Shown: one piece after another, positions 29,771-29,804 of the stretch
Numbering within the stretch: position 1 is the stretch's first letter
Layout of the letters: the number at the start of each line of letters is the position of its first letter
The notes under the pieces: generated by a model
The model's database searches: none
The model's input: the letters and a program-made list of their open reading frames with translations, nothing else
What the model was told of the DNA's origin: nothing
Source: CALARM01 sp964431735
Lineage (GTDB): Bacteria > Vulcanimicrobiota > SpSt-956 > JAKJGF01
Direction: 5' to 3'
NCBI GenBank assembly: GCA_964431735.1
Contig: CAYSLJ010000092.1
Span: 1 to 29,804, forward strand
DNA length: 29,804 bases
Made by a program: the position numbers and the translations under genes

Positions 29771-29804
29771 ACTAATCGTTCTAACAATTTGCCGGAGTTA
29801 TTTT

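Noticed and set aside
1..29804. rRNA, tRNA or riboswitch
   Set aside because: I saw no cloverleaf, rRNA-like block or known aptamer core in the gaps, though this was by eye only.

Overview
The window is a 29.8 kb stretch of an AT-rich bacterial chromosome, probably from a metagenome scaffold. It has a run of exactly 100 Ns at 58-157, good Shine-Dalgarno sites in front of most genes, and no rRNA or tRNA that I could see. I cannot place the phylum. Several things point to an uncultivated free-living bacterium with a repeat-rich genome: stacked multidomain sensor kinases, intergenic heptanucleotide repeats, PD-(D/E)XK cassettes and a probable UGA-encoded selenoprotein.

Layout. (1) 1-5.2 kb is an accessory junkyard. 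It holds two near-identical PD-(D/E)XK nuclease-like genes, one Rpn-type nuclease gene, three broken GxxExxY genes, and an IS21 remnant (istB and istA fragments) with a MITE-like element sitting in the deletion between them. (2) 5.2-11.0 kb is a minus-strand run: a B12-binding radical SAM protein with a TPR protein, a clostripain-type protease, a YfiH/LACC1 enzyme and a GAF histidine kinase. (3) 11.4-20.0 kb is a minus-strand series read as seryl-tRNA synthetase, TPR protein, a 35-residue small ORF, a 1780-residue P-loop ATPase with a C-terminal PglZ-like phosphatase domain, and an MBL-fold hydrolase. (4) 20.1-21.7 kb encodes an exported GH13 alpha-amylase. (5) 22.0-28.6 kb is a plus-strand set of three sensor kinases (PAS-GAF-GAF-PAS-kinase-REC, REC-PAS-HisKA_2 kinase, REC-PAS-kinase-REC). 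(6) 28.6-29.8 kb is nested and chained inverted-repeat elements around a small HesB/IscA-like gene with an in-frame TGA at the conserved Cys.

How genes may work together. The TPR-sORF-ATPase/PglZ genes are tightly packed (7-bp gap, then an ATGA overlap) and look co-translated. The domain pair recalls BrxC/PglY plus PglZ of BREX/Pgl phage defence, but no methylase, BrxA, BrxB or BrxL gene is present, so this could be a reduced or different system. The three kinases could form a shared phosphorelay, since two end in receiver domains and two begin with them. No DNA-binding output protein is encoded nearby.

The strongest leads are the ATPase-PglZ fusion operon, the HesB-like selenoprotein, and a class of intergenic elements built from 7-bp units. 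These elements have different unit sequences at different loci but share the same design of heptads facing inverted heptads.
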